Source: Dyadobacter koreensis
GTDB taxonomy: Bacteria > Bacteroidota > Bacteroidia > Cytophagales > Spirosomataceae
Length of the DNA stretch: 64,000 nt
Reading direction: 5' to 3'
Assembly (NCBI RefSeq): GCF_900108855.1
Contig: NZ_FNXY01000006.1
Coordinates: 372,001-436,000 of the forward strand
In this document: piece after piece, positions 16,729-25,601 of the stretch
Layout: every line of letters begins with the position of its first letter
How positions within the stretch are numbered: the first letter of the stretch is position 1
Notes under the pieces: generated by a model
What the model was told of the DNA's origin: nothing
What the model saw: only the letters and a program-made list of their open reading frames with translations
The model's database searches: none
Program-made: the position numbers and the translations under genes

Positions 16729-18372
16729 ATGAAAAGAAGAGATTTTATGCAGATGTCGGGTTTTGGAATTGGCGCTTTAATGCTGCCATCCGTGCCTGTA
16801 CTTGGAAGTATAGTTTCAAGTGAGCATTTGCTTGAACCGGGAGTTGATGTTGCCATCAAGAAAAAATTTGCGGATATCGCCTTAAATGCTGCCAGAGGCA
16901 AGGGGGCTACCTATACGGATGTTCGGATTGGACGTTACTTGCAGCAATACGTTTTCACGCGTGAAAAACAAGTTCAGAATATCGTCAATGCAGAATCTTA
17001 TGGCGTTGGTATCCGGGTAATTGCAAACGGAACATGGGGTTTTTCTGCCACCAGCGATGTAACGCCCGAAGGAATCGCAAAATGTGCTGAAACAGCCGTT
17101 GCGATCGCAAAAGCAAACTCGAAATTTCAAAAAGAACCAGTCGTACTTGCACCGCAAAAAGGGGTAGGGGAAGTGACCTGGAAAACTCCGGTCAAGAAAA
17201 ATGCATTTGAAATTCCGCCAAAAGAGAAAATAGATCTGCTGATGAAGGTCAATGCCAGGGCAATGGAGAATGGGGCTGGTTTTGTTACCTCAAATTTGTT
17301 TTTTATCAATGAACAGAAATATTTCGCTTCTTCGGACGGATCTTACATCGACCAGGATATTCACCGGATCTGGCCAACTTTTACCGTAACGGCGATTGAC
17401 AAAGCTGCCGGAAAGTTCAAAACCCGCGACGCGATAAGCTCGCCGATGGGAATGGGTTACGAGTATCTGGACGGACTTGCATCTGAAAAAATTGCTGGTC
17501 CGAACGGGTTGGTAGGTTACAGGAATTCTTACGATATGGTTGAAGACGCCATAACAGCGGCAAAACAAGCGAAAGAAAAATTAACGACTAAATCGGTTTT
17601 GCCGGGAAAATATGACCTGGTTCTGGATCCAAACCATTTGGGGTTAACAATCCACGAATCGGTTGGTCACCCGACAGAACTTGACCGTGTGCTCGGGTAT
17701 GAAGCCAATTATGCCGGAACAAGTTTCGCGACACTGGATAAATGGGAGTCAAAAAAATTCAATTATGGAAGCAAAAATGTGAACATCGTTGCTGACAGAT
17801 TGCAACCGCACACACTTGGCGCTGTCGGGTACGATGACGAAGGCGTCCCTGCAAAAGAATGGAATATCATTAAGGACGGTATATTGGTCAATTATCAGGC
17901 GATCCGTGATCAGGCAAAAATAATAGGCGAAAAAGAGTCGCACGGCTGCTGTTATGCAGACAACTGGGATTCAGTCCAGTTCCAGCGCATGCCAAATATT
18001 TCTCTTAAGCCAGGTACAGAAAAACGCAGCGTTCTGGATATGATCAAAGGCGTTGAGAAAGGGATTTATATCATCGGTAGGGGATCATATTCAATTGATC
18101 AGCAGCGCTATAATTTTCAGTTTGGTGGTCAGGTTTTCTATGAGATCAAGAAAGGTGAAATCGTAGGTATGCTCGACGACGTGGCATATCAATCCAATAC
18201 CCAGGAATTCTGGAACTCTTGTTCACAGCTTTGTGATAAGGATGATTACAGAACGTTCGGATCTTTCTTCGACGGAAAAGGACAGCCTTCGCAGGTCAGC
18301 GCGGTATCACATGGAAGTGCGACGACACGTTTTGACGGTGTAAATGTCATTAATACAGCTAGAAAAATCTGA
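16729..18372 (+). CDS. TldD-family metalloprotease with Tat-like signal (copy 1)
   Basis: A 547-residue PmbA/TldD protein. The zinc motif HEXXXH is His309-Glu-Ser-Val-Gly-His314 (HESVGHPTELDRVLG), the mark of the catalytic TldD subunit. Unlike E. coli TldD, a cytosolic protein of about 480 residues, it starts with KRRDFMQMSGFGIGALMLP, a twin-arginine-type signal, so it is probably exported folded. TldD pairs with TldE to trim peptides and unfolded proteins, including maturation of some ribosomal peptides. It is followed by TldE copy 1 at a 90-bp gap and begins a long block with MoxR and DUF58 genes. Its natural substrate here is unknown. Confidence 0.88.
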   Translation: MKRRDFMQMSGFGIGALMLPSVPVLGSIVSSEHLLEPGVDVAIKKKFADIALNAARGKGATYTDVRIGRYLQQYVFTREKQVQNIVNAESYGVGIRVIANGTWGFSATSDVTPEGIAKCAETAVAIAKANSKFQKEPVVLAPQKGVGEVTWKTPVKKNAFEIPPKEKIDLLMKVNARAMENGAGFVTSNLFFINEQKYFASSDGSYIDQDIHRIWPTFTVTAIDKAAGKFKTRDAISSPMGMGYEYLDGLASEKIAGPNGLVGYRNSYDMVEDAITAAKQAKEKLTTKSVLPGKYDLVLDPNHLGLTIHESVGHPTELDRVLGYEANYAGTSFATLDKWESKKFNYGSKNVNIVADRLQPHTLGAVGYDDEGVPAKEWNIIKDGILVNYQAIRDQAKIIGEKESHGCCYADNWDSVQFQRMPNISLKPGTEKRSVLDMIKGVEKGIYIIGRGSYSIDQQRYNFQFGGQVFYEIKKGEIVGMLDDVAYQSNTQEFWNSCSQLCDKDDYRTFGSFFDGKGQPSQVSAVSHGSATTRFDGVNVINTARKI

Positions 18373-18462
18373 TGCGGATCAGTTTAATCTGCGTTCGGAG
18401 ATAAAATTGAATGATTAATGCGTGCTTAATTGACTGTTTTTCAATATTAAAAAAATTTAAAT

Positions 18463-19809
18463 ATGGCTGTCTTATCCAAAGAGGAAGCAAAGCAAATAAT
18501 TGACAAAGTACTGGCCTTTTCAAAGGCAGATGAAATAAGTGCGGGACTTACAGGAAGTCGCGTCGGTAATATCCGCTATGCAAGGAATTCGGTTTCGACC
18601 AGTGGAGAAGCAACGAACCTTTCTCTTTCGGTAACGTCCGTTTACGGAAAAAAATCAGGGACAGCGACGATAAACGAATTTGATGATAAATCGTTAGAGA
18701 AAACAGTGAGACGTGCCGAGGAAATTGCTCAGCTCGCTCCTGAAAACCCGGAATATGTGCCGATGCTCGGACCGCAAAATTATCTGGAAGTAAATTCCTT
18801 TGCTGAAAGCACCGCAGCTATTAACCCGGATTTTCGGGCGGAAGCGGCTTTTAAAAGCATTGATCCATGTGTCAAAAAAGGCCTTACCTCTGCCGGATAC
18901 TGGGAAGATCGTACAGGTTTTTCGGCCATGGGGAACAATAAGGGACTTTTCGGTTATAATAAAGCTACCTCTGTTGACTTTTCTATCACTGTTAGAACGA
19001 ACGATGGATTAGGGTCGGGATACGCAGCACGGGACTATAACGATGTTTCCAAACTTGATACTGCACTGGCTACCGAAGTTGCGATTCAGAAGGCGCAGGC
19101 CTCTTCAAAGGCGAGAGCGCTGGAACCTGGAAAATATACTGTTATTCTTGAACCGACTGCCGCGGTTGATCTGCTTCAAAATATGATGGGAAGTATGGAT
19201 GCGCGTAACGCGGATGAGGGACGAAGCTTTTTAGGTAAAAAAGGTGGCGGAACCAGATTGGGAGAAAAATTATTTGATGAGCGCGTGAATATTTATTCGG
19301 ACCCGCAAAATCTCGAAATTCCGGGTTCTCCGTTCGGTGGAGGTGGCGGTCGCTTCGGCGGTGGCGGAAGCGATGGACGGGCACAGGAAAAAGTAGTCTG
19401 GGTTGAAAATGGCGTTGTGAAAAACATGTATTATTCACGCTATTGGGCTGAAAAAAAAGGTGTTAAAGCAATTGCTCCTCCTTCCGGATTTATTTTTGCA
19501 GGTGGAACAGAATCTCTTGCCGATCTTATCAAGGGAACGGAGAAGGGAATTTTGGTAACGCGTCTTTGGTATATCCGGGCGGTGGATCCTCAGACTTTGC
19601 TTTATACAGGACTTACCCGCGACGGTACTTTTTACATCGAAAACGGACAAATTAAATATCCGGTCAAAAATTTCCGGTTCAACGAAAGTCCGGTAATTAT
19701 GCTGAACAATCTGGAAGCAGCTGGGAAACCTATGCGGGCGAGCGGAAACCTGATACCGCCGTTGAAGATCCGTGACTTCACGTTTACAAGTTTATCAGAT
19801 GCTGTCTAG
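18463..19809 (+). CDS. TldE/PmbA-family partner protein (copy 1)
   Basis: A 448-residue PmbA/TldE-like protein. It has the family fold (RNVSTSGE-type N-terminal region, LEPGKYTVILEPTAAVDLL, LLYTGLTRDGTFYIENGQI, FRFNESPVIMLNNLE) but no HEXXXH, so it is the non-catalytic partner of TldD. It has no signal peptide, so if the dimer is exported it would need to travel with TldD. A glycine-rich loop at about residues 290-306 (GGGGGRFGGGGS) is absent from copy 2. The start at 18463 fits the N-terminus of copy 2. Confidence 0.87.
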   Translation: MAVLSKEEAKQIIDKVLAFSKADEISAGLTGSRVGNIRYARNSVSTSGEATNLSLSVTSVYGKKSGTATINEFDDKSLEKTVRRAEEIAQLAPENPEYVPMLGPQNYLEVNSFAESTAAINPDFRAEAAFKSIDPCVKKGLTSAGYWEDRTGFSAMGNNKGLFGYNKATSVDFSITVRTNDGLGSGYAARDYNDVSKLDTALATEVAIQKAQASSKARALEPGKYTVILEPTAAVDLLQNMMGSMDARNADEGRSFLGKKGGGTRLGEKLFDERVNIYSDPQNLEIPGSPFGGGGGRFGGGGSDGRAQEKVVWVENGVVKNMYYSRYWAEKKGVKAIAPPSGFIFAGGTESLADLIKGTEKGILVTRLWYIRAVDPQTLLYTGLTRDGTFYIENGQIKYPVKNFRFNESPVIMLNNLEAAGKPMRASGNLIPPLKIRDFTFTSLSDAV

Positions 19810-19860
19810 CCGTCCGATGCAACATTCAGTTTATTTTTCAATCATTAATCGAAACTAAAA

Positions 19861-19866
19861 AGGAGG
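19861..19866 (+). promoter_or_regulatory. Strong Shine-Dalgarno before a TTG start
   Basis: AGGAGG lies 8 bp before the TTG at 19875. Most genes in this window have no such site, so it supports the TTG as the true start of TldD copy 2 and suggests deliberate tuning of its translation. Confidence 0.6.
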
Positions 19867-19874
19867 GACTCAAC

Positions 19875-21512
19875 TTGAACCGACGCGACTTTATCCAGAT
19901 GGCCGGACTTGGTACCGGAGCAATGATGTTACCCGGTTTTGCCAGTGGCAGAACTGTTTCGCCCGAAGCTCTGATGGAGCCGTGGCTCGACGTTGCCGTC
20001 AAAAAAAGATTGGCTGACGCGGCACTCAATGCAGCAAAATCAAAAGGGGCAACCTATGCGGATGTTCGGATCGGGCGTTACCTGAACCAGTTTGTGATCA
20101 CGAGAGAGGATAAGGTTCAAAATATTGTCAATACAGAATCTTATGGTGTCGGTATCCGGGTGATTGCAAATGGATGCTGGGGTTTTGCTGCGGTCGCGGA
20201 TGCACAAAGTGATGCTCAGATCGCAAAAGCGGCAGAGGACGCGGTAGCCATAGCAAAAGCGAATTCGAGATTGATGAAAGAGCCGGTAGAGCTTGCTCCT
20301 CAGAAGGGATTCGGAGAAGTAAGCTGGAAGGCTCCTATCAAGAAAAATGCCTTTGAAGTTCCTGTAAAAGAGAAGGTTGATCTGTTGCTTGGCGTGAATG
20401 ATGCTGCGATGAAAAACGGTGCAAACTATGTCAATTCTGTACTTTTCATGGTAAATGAGCAGAAATATTTCGCTTCAACGGATGGGTCATATATCGATCA
20501 GGATATCCATAGAATGTGGCCAAACTTTACTGTCACCGCGATCGACCCTGCATCAGGAAAATTCCAGACGCGGAATTCGCTGAGCGCGCCGATGGGGATG
20601 GGTTACGATTATTTACAAACGAATCCGAAAGATAAAGTTACCGGTATCACGACCCGTTACAACATGGGTTATGATATGCTGGAAGATATAACGTCTGCGG
20701 CTCAGCAGGCAAAAATGAAATTAAGTGCGAAATCGGTTGAGGCCGGAAAATATGATCTGGTTCTGGATCCGTCACATCTTTGGCTCACGATCCACGAATC
20801 GGTTGGTCACCCGTTGGAACTCGACCGTGTCCTTGGCTATGAGGCTAACTTTGCAGGGACTTCTTTCGCGACATTAGATAAATGGCAATCGAAATCTTTC
20901 AAATATGGAAGCGACCAGGTAAATCTGATTGCGGACAAAACGCAGGTAGGATCCTTAGGTGCTGTTGGCTGGGACGATGAAGGTGTAAACACTAAAAAGT
21001 GGGACCTGGTGAAAGACGGAATTCTGGTTAATTATCAGGCTATCCGTGACCAGGCAAAAATTATAGGTGAAAAGGAATCGCATGGCTGCTGCTATGCGGA
21101 TAGTTGGAGTTCTGTGCAGTTTCAGCGCATGGCAAATGTTTCGCTGGCGTCAGGAAAAACGCCGCTGTCGGTTGAAGAAATGATTAAGGATGTTAAAAAG
21201 GGAATTTACATCATCGGTGACGGATCGTTTTCAATCGATCAGCAGCGATATAATTTCCAGTTTGGCGGACAATTATTCTACGAAATCAAGGATGGGAAAA
21301 TTGCCGGCATGTTGAAAGACGTTGCGTATCAATCGAATACTCAGGAATTCTGGAATTCTTGCGTGAAGGTTTGTGATGATCGGGATTATCGTCTCGGCGG
21401 ATCGTTTTTTGATGGAAAAGGCCAGCCTTCGCAATCGAGCGCGGTTTCCCACGGAAGTTCGACGGCACGATTTAACGGCGTTAATGTGATCAATACAGCC
21501 AGAAAGATTTAA
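19875..21512 (+). CDS. TldD-family metalloprotease with Tat-like signal (copy 2)
   Basis: A 545-residue paralogue of the 16729 gene, colinear over its whole length. HEXXXH is His307-Glu-Ser-Val-Gly-His312. The start is TTG with a good AGGAGG before it and yields the Tat-type NRRDFIQMAGLGTGAMMLP. The shared tail KGQPSQ...SHGS(A/S)T ends both proteins. Tandem copies of TldD/TldE in one transcript suggest two heterodimers of different specificity or a larger assembly. Both copies keep all visible catalytic residues, so neither looks like a decaying duplicate. It ends 12 bp before TldE copy 2. Confidence 0.88.
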   Translation: MNRRDFIQMAGLGTGAMMLPGFASGRTVSPEALMEPWLDVAVKKRLADAALNAAKSKGATYADVRIGRYLNQFVITREDKVQNIVNTESYGVGIRVIANGCWGFAAVADAQSDAQIAKAAEDAVAIAKANSRLMKEPVELAPQKGFGEVSWKAPIKKNAFEVPVKEKVDLLLGVNDAAMKNGANYVNSVLFMVNEQKYFASTDGSYIDQDIHRMWPNFTVTAIDPASGKFQTRNSLSAPMGMGYDYLQTNPKDKVTGITTRYNMGYDMLEDITSAAQQAKMKLSAKSVEAGKYDLVLDPSHLWLTIHESVGHPLELDRVLGYEANFAGTSFATLDKWQSKSFKYGSDQVNLIADKTQVGSLGAVGWDDEGVNTKKWDLVKDGILVNYQAIRDQAKIIGEKESHGCCYADSWSSVQFQRMANVSLASGKTPLSVEEMIKDVKKGIYIIGDGSFSIDQQRYNFQFGGQLFYEIKDGKIAGMLKDVAYQSNTQEFWNSCVKVCDDRDYRLGGSFFDGKGQPSQSSAVSHGSSTARFNGVNVINTARKI

Positions 21513-21524
21513 CCAGCAGAAACA

Positions 21525-22862
21525 ATGGCAGTGATATTAACCGAGGACGAAGCAAAAGCTTTGTTACAAAAGGTTTTAAAATTTTCCAAAGCGGACGAAT
21601 GTGAAATCAATATTTCGGGAGAAAAAAGCGGAAACCTGCGATATGCCCGGAATGAAGTTTCTACCAGTGGGTCGCAACTAACGCAGAATCTAATCGTTCA
21701 GTCGGCTTTTGGAAAAAAGGTGGGCGTCGCAACAACCAATGAATTCAGTGAAGAGGCTTTCGAAAAAGTAGTTCGTCAATCAGAAGAACTCGCGCAGCTT
21801 GCTCCTGAAAACCCTGAATATGTTGGCGTTCTCACGCCCCAGCAATATAAAAAAACATCAGGTTTTTTTGATTCAACCGCCAACATAACTCCTGATTTTC
21901 GTGCAGGTGCCGTTGCAAAAAGTCTGGAATTGTCGAGGACGCAAAATCTTGCAGCGGCCGGCTTTTGGGAAGACCAGCACGGATATTCTGCCATGATGAA
22001 TTCCAAGCAGCTATTTGCCTATTATCCAAGTACGAACGTCAATTTTTCGCTGACGGTACGGACGCCTGACGGAACCGGTTCAGGATATGTTGCCCGCGGA
22101 TATAGCGATGTGACTAAACTGGATATCGAAGCTGCGACTAAAACAGCAATACGGAAATCAACAGGTTCATTGGGAGCAAAAGCGCTCGAACCTGGAAAAT
22201 ATACGGTAATTCTTGAACCCACGGCAGCTGCTGTTTTACTGGAAAATATCTTTTTTAATATCGATGCGCGAAGCGCTGACGAAGGCCGTTCTTTTCTGAG
22301 CAAGCAGGGCGGAAAAACCAAGCTGGGAGAAAAAATAGTCGATGAGCGTATCAATATTTATTCTGATCCTGCACATCCTGATTTGCCTTCCTCACCTTGG
22401 GCAGGTGACGGGCAGCCAATGGAAAAAGTTAACTGGATCGAAAAAGGTGTTGTGAAAAACATGGCTTATTCTCGTTTTTGGGCCCAAAAGAAAGGTGTAA
22501 AGCCAGTTCCTTTTCCCAATAACATGGTTGTAGCCGGTGGAACAGCCACGCTTGAAGAAATGATCGCGTCGACTAAGCAGGGAATTCTGGTCACAAAATT
22601 ATGGTATATCCGCGAAGTTGATCCGCAAACGTTATTGCTGACGGGACTGACGCGTGATGGTACTTTTTATATTGAAAATGGAAAAATAAAGCACCCGGTT
22701 AAAAACTTTCGTTTTAATGAAAGCCCTGTGATCATGCTTAATAATCTTGAAACCTTGGGAAAATCCGAAAGGGTTGTCAGTACGGAAACAAATCGAAATT
22801 ATTTGATTCCACCCATGAAGATCCGTGAATTTACTTTTTCGTCGCTTTCGGACGCCGTTTAA
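21525..22862 (+). CDS. TldE/PmbA-family partner protein (copy 2)
   Basis: A 445-residue paralogue of the 18463 gene, with the same LEPGKYTVILEPTAAA, LLLTGLTRDGTFYIENGKI and FRFNESPVIMLNNLE landmarks and no HEXXXH. It has no signal peptide. The Gly-rich insert of copy 1 is replaced by a short loop (SSPWAGDGQPM). It starts 12 bp after TldD copy 2, so the two are surely co-expressed as a pair. A hairpin directly follows its stop and may set the level of the downstream DUF4159-MoxR genes. Confidence 0.87.
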   Translation: MAVILTEDEAKALLQKVLKFSKADECEINISGEKSGNLRYARNEVSTSGSQLTQNLIVQSAFGKKVGVATTNEFSEEAFEKVVRQSEELAQLAPENPEYVGVLTPQQYKKTSGFFDSTANITPDFRAGAVAKSLELSRTQNLAAAGFWEDQHGYSAMMNSKQLFAYYPSTNVNFSLTVRTPDGTGSGYVARGYSDVTKLDIEAATKTAIRKSTGSLGAKALEPGKYTVILEPTAAAVLLENIFFNIDARSADEGRSFLSKQGGKTKLGEKIVDERINIYSDPAHPDLPSSPWAGDGQPMEKVNWIEKGVVKNMAYSRFWAQKKGVKPVPFPNNMVVAGGTATLEEMIASTKQGILVTKLWYIREVDPQTLLLTGLTRDGTFYIENGKIKHPVKNFRFNESPVIMLNNLETLGKSERVVSTETNRNYLIPPMKIREFTFSSLSDAV

Positions 22863-22869
22863 ATTTTAG

Positions 22870-22900
22870 TTTACAGCGAAAGCTAATTTTTCGCTGTAAA
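22870..22900 (+). terminator. Hairpin after TldE copy 2
   Basis: TTTACAGCGAAA and TTTCGCTGTAAA form a perfect 12-bp stem with a 7-nt loop, starting 7 bp after the stop. Only a short TATTT follows, so it may act as a partial terminator or RNA-stability element inside the run rather than a full stop. Confidence 0.5.
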
Positions 22901-22916
22901 TATTTCAACCTAACCT

Positions 22917-23534
22917 ATGAAACCGTTTTTCTTTACCCGTCTTCAATATACCTCAGGAAACTGGGATACCGATCAGCGCATGCCATCAAATCTGCTGCAT
23001 TCGCTGGTAGAGTATACTACGATTCCAATTGATGAGAAAGAAAAAGTGGTTCTTTTAAGTAGTAACGAGATTTTTAAGAGTCCGTTTTGTTATTTAAGCG
23101 GGCATAAGCTCGTAGAATTCTCCCAGCAGGAGCGGGACCATTTTAAAAGGTATGTCCAAAACGGCGGATTTGTTTTTGTGGACGATTGCAATCATGACAT
23201 AGACGGATTGTTTGCCAAATCGTTTGAACAGGAAATGTCCAGAACTTTTGGCCCGAAGGCTTTACAAAAAATCCCCAATAACCATCCGATCTATAACAGC
23301 TTTTTCCACTTTGAGGAAGGGCCTCCAACAACGTCTTTTGAACTGAATGGCTGGGGAGACGATCTCGTGCATGATTACCTGAAAGCAGTTACGATAAATG
23401 GGCGGATCGGAGTGCTTTACAGCAACAAAGATTATGGATGTGAGTGGGATTATGATTTTAGAAATAAACGGTTTTTGGCCGTGGACAACACCAGGTTCGG
23501 GGTCAATATTGTCATGTATGCTTTAACTGCTTAA
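22917..23534 (+). CDS. DUF4159 protein
   Basis: A 205-residue protein without signal peptide, matching DUF4159: TRLQYTSGNWDTDQRMPSNLL at the start, then ERDHFKRYVQNGGFVFVDDC and NHPIYNSFFHFEEG, which look like a Rossmann-type or glutamine-amidotransferase-like core. DUF4159 domains occur either alone or fused to BatA-like membrane proteins next to MoxR and DUF58 genes, as here. The stop is only 3 bp from the MoxR start. The function is unknown; conserved linkage suggests it works with the MoxR/DUF58 set. Confidence 0.8.
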   Translation: MKPFFFTRLQYTSGNWDTDQRMPSNLLHSLVEYTTIPIDEKEKVVLLSSNEIFKSPFCYLSGHKLVEFSQQERDHFKRYVQNGGFVFVDDCNHDIDGLFAKSFEQEMSRTFGPKALQKIPNNHPIYNSFFHFEEGPPTTSFELNGWGDDLVHDYLKAVTINGRIGVLYSNKDYGCEWDYDFRNKRFLAVDNTRFGVNIVMYALTA

Positions 23535-23537
23535 CGA

Positions 23538-24521
23538 TTGGAAACACAGGAACTAACCCATTATAAAGCCTTGGTAGCCAAGCTGCCACTTCTAAAAAAA
23601 GAGATTGGAAAAGTCATTGTAGGGCAGGAAGATGCAATTAATGAAATCCTGATTTCCCTTTTGGCGGGCGGTCATTGTTTGCTTGAAGGAGTACCCGGAC
23701 TGGCAAAAACGCTGATGGTAAAAACGATGTCGGAAGCTTTACATATGAGCTTTAAAAGAGTCCAGTTCACGCCCGATTTGATGCCCGGAGATATTGTTGG
23801 AACCGAAATTCTGGAGGAGGATCACGATACAGGGAAGAAGTTTTTTAAATTTAATCAGGGGCCTATTTTTGCGAATGTGGTGCTGGCTGATGAAATCAAC
23901 CGGACGCCGCCAAAAACACAGGCCGCGTTGTTGGAAGCAATGCAGGAAAAAAGCGTTACCTATGCTGGAACAAATTATGCACTGCCGAATCCGTTTTTGA
24001 TCATCGCGACCCAAAATCCGATTGAACAATCAGGTACTTATCCGTTACCGGAAGCTCAACTCGACCGTTTCCTGTTATACATAAAACTGAGTTACCCAAG
24101 TGAGCAGGAAGAGCTGGATGTACTGAAAAATACGACGGGTTTCACGAGTATGGAAATCAACAGGATATTAACGGATATTGATATTATTCAGCTTCAAAAA
24201 CTGACTCGACAGGTACATATCAGCGACGACCAGATAAGTTTTATCAACAGGCTGGTTCGGGCTACCCGGCCGGATGGAAGCCCGTCGAATTACGTAAAAC
24301 AATGGTGTGATTGGGGTGCAGGGCCACGGGCCGGGCAGGCGCTCGTACTTTGTGCAAAAGCAAGGGCAGTCCTGAATGAACGGTTTTCAGTAATTCCGGA
24401 AGACATTCATACGCTTGCCTATCCTATATTAAGACACAGAATTTCAATGAATTTCCGAGCGGAAGCAGAGAATATTACATCGGATCATGTGATTGGAGAT
24501 TTAATTAAAAACCTGAAATAA
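23538..24521 (+). CDS. MoxR-family AAA+ ATPase
   Basis: A 327-residue AAA_3 protein. Walker A is GVPGLAKT (residues 51-58), Walker B VVLADEINR, with sensor motif IATQNPIEQSGTYPLPEAQLDRF typical of MoxR, and a C-terminal AAA lid. The only available start is TTG at 23538, because an in-frame stop precedes it. MoxR proteins act as chaperone-like ATPases together with DUF58 and von Willebrand-type proteins in the cell envelope or in metalloenzyme maturation. It is encoded between DUF4159 and DUF58 in the usual order. Confidence 0.93.
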   Translation: METQELTHYKALVAKLPLLKKEIGKVIVGQEDAINEILISLLAGGHCLLEGVPGLAKTLMVKTMSEALHMSFKRVQFTPDLMPGDIVGTEILEEDHDTGKKFFKFNQGPIFANVVLADEINRTPPKTQAALLEAMQEKSVTYAGTNYALPNPFLIIATQNPIEQSGTYPLPEAQLDRFLLYIKLSYPSEQEELDVLKNTTGFTSMEINRILTDIDIIQLQKLTRQVHISDDQISFINRLVRATRPDGSPSNYVKQWCDWGAGPRAGQALVLCAKARAVLNERFSVIPEDIHTLAYPILRHRISMNFRAEAENITSDHVIGDLIKNLK

Positions 24522-24525
24522 CTTC

Positions 24526-24684
24526 GGCTTTCGGCAGTCGGCTTTCGGCAATCGGCAATCGGCTTGCTGACAGCAGGAAATCTGAAAGCCAAAAGCTAAA
24601 TGTTAAGTAAAATAACAGCTGGATAATAAGCTGTAAGTTTGGTTATGCCAAGATCTGACAGCCGATTGCCGACTGCCGAAAGCC
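24526..24684. repeat. Inverted array of GGCTTTCGGCAGTCGGC-type repeats
   Basis: Bases 24526-24565 contain tandem TTCGGCA(G/A)TCGGC units. A 25-base reverse complement of the same motif lies at 24660-24684, just before the DUF58 start. The arms could fold into a long hairpin spanning about 95 bases. This is an intergenic repeat of REP or small-palindrome type, and no protein explains it. Confidence 0.65.
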
Positions 24685-24692
24685 ACAAACCT

Positions 24693-25601
24693 ATGTCCCA
24701 AAAACGTACCGGGCTCCTTGCTGCGGATCTGATCAAACTCGGGAATCTTCAACTGGTTGGAAAACTGGTGAGTGAAGAACTTATGCTCGGTGTGCATGCG
24801 AGTAAGCGATCGGGCATGGGGACTGAATTTGAGCAATACCGCCATTATGAGCCTGGCGATGATCCGAAGCGTATCGACTGGAAACTATTTGCAAGAACGG
24901 ATAAGCATCTGGTTAAAGAATCGTCGGCTGAAAGTAATCGTCAGATCCGGTTTTTGCTGGATCTTTCTGGTTCGATGAATTACGCTGAAAATGGAATGAG
25001 CCGTCTGGAATATGCGAAACTCTTAATTGCATCGCTCGCTTATCTTGGATACATCCAGAATGACCAGATGAGCCTGTATTCTTTGCAGGATGGAAAAGTA
25101 AATAGTCTGGCAAGCGGCGCTTCAACTTCCGGAAAACAGGCATTTAATAAAATATTGTTCGGACTGCAGAAAACCGTTGCAGCGGGAGAATGGCGGACTG
25201 AAAATATGGAAAGCGGAAAATTGCGATTTCCTGAATTTGCCACCAAAAGTAAAGAACAGCTGGTTTTTGTTACCGATTTTCTGCAAGTAGGAGAAGAGTG
25301 GCTGACGCTGATAAAATCCATCGCAAGCCCGCGCCGGGAAATAGTCATTTTTCAGATTTTGGGAGATAATGAAGTCGATTTTAATCTGACAGGATTTTTC
25401 CGTTTTCGGGATTTGGAAACTGGAAAAGAGATCGAATTGCAGGCTGAGGCCGTACGTGATGAGTTTAAAAAGTCGTCCAAGGCTTATTTCGATATGCTGG
25501 AAGAAGAATTGCGAATTCCTTATGTTAACCTGGTCCAGGCAAAATTAAGTGACCCTTTGGGGATGGTTTTAAAAGAGTTTTTAACGAGAAGGAAAGGCTA
25601 A
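24693..25601 (+). CDS. DUF58 domain protein
   Basis: I chose the ATG at 24693 (302 residues, MSQKRTGLL) because an upstream TTG frame runs through the repeat. It has the DUF58 signature HYEPGDDPKRIDWKLFAR and a vWA-like stretch, RFLLDLSGSMNYAENG, with the MIDAS-type DxSxS motif. DUF58/vWA proteins partner with MoxR ATPases. The stop overlaps the next start (TAATG), so it is coupled to the BatA-like gene. The protein has no signal and probably works on the cytoplasmic face. Confidence 0.9.
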   Translation: MSQKRTGLLAADLIKLGNLQLVGKLVSEELMLGVHASKRSGMGTEFEQYRHYEPGDDPKRIDWKLFARTDKHLVKESSAESNRQIRFLLDLSGSMNYAENGMSRLEYAKLLIASLAYLGYIQNDQMSLYSLQDGKVNSLASGASTSGKQAFNKILFGLQKTVAAGEWRTENMESGKLRFPEFATKSKEQLVFVTDFLQVGEEWLTLIKSIASPRREIVIFQILGDNEVDFNLTGFFRFRDLETGKEIELQAEAVRDEFKKSSKAYFDMLEEELRIPYVNLVQAKLSDPLGMVLKEFLTRRKG

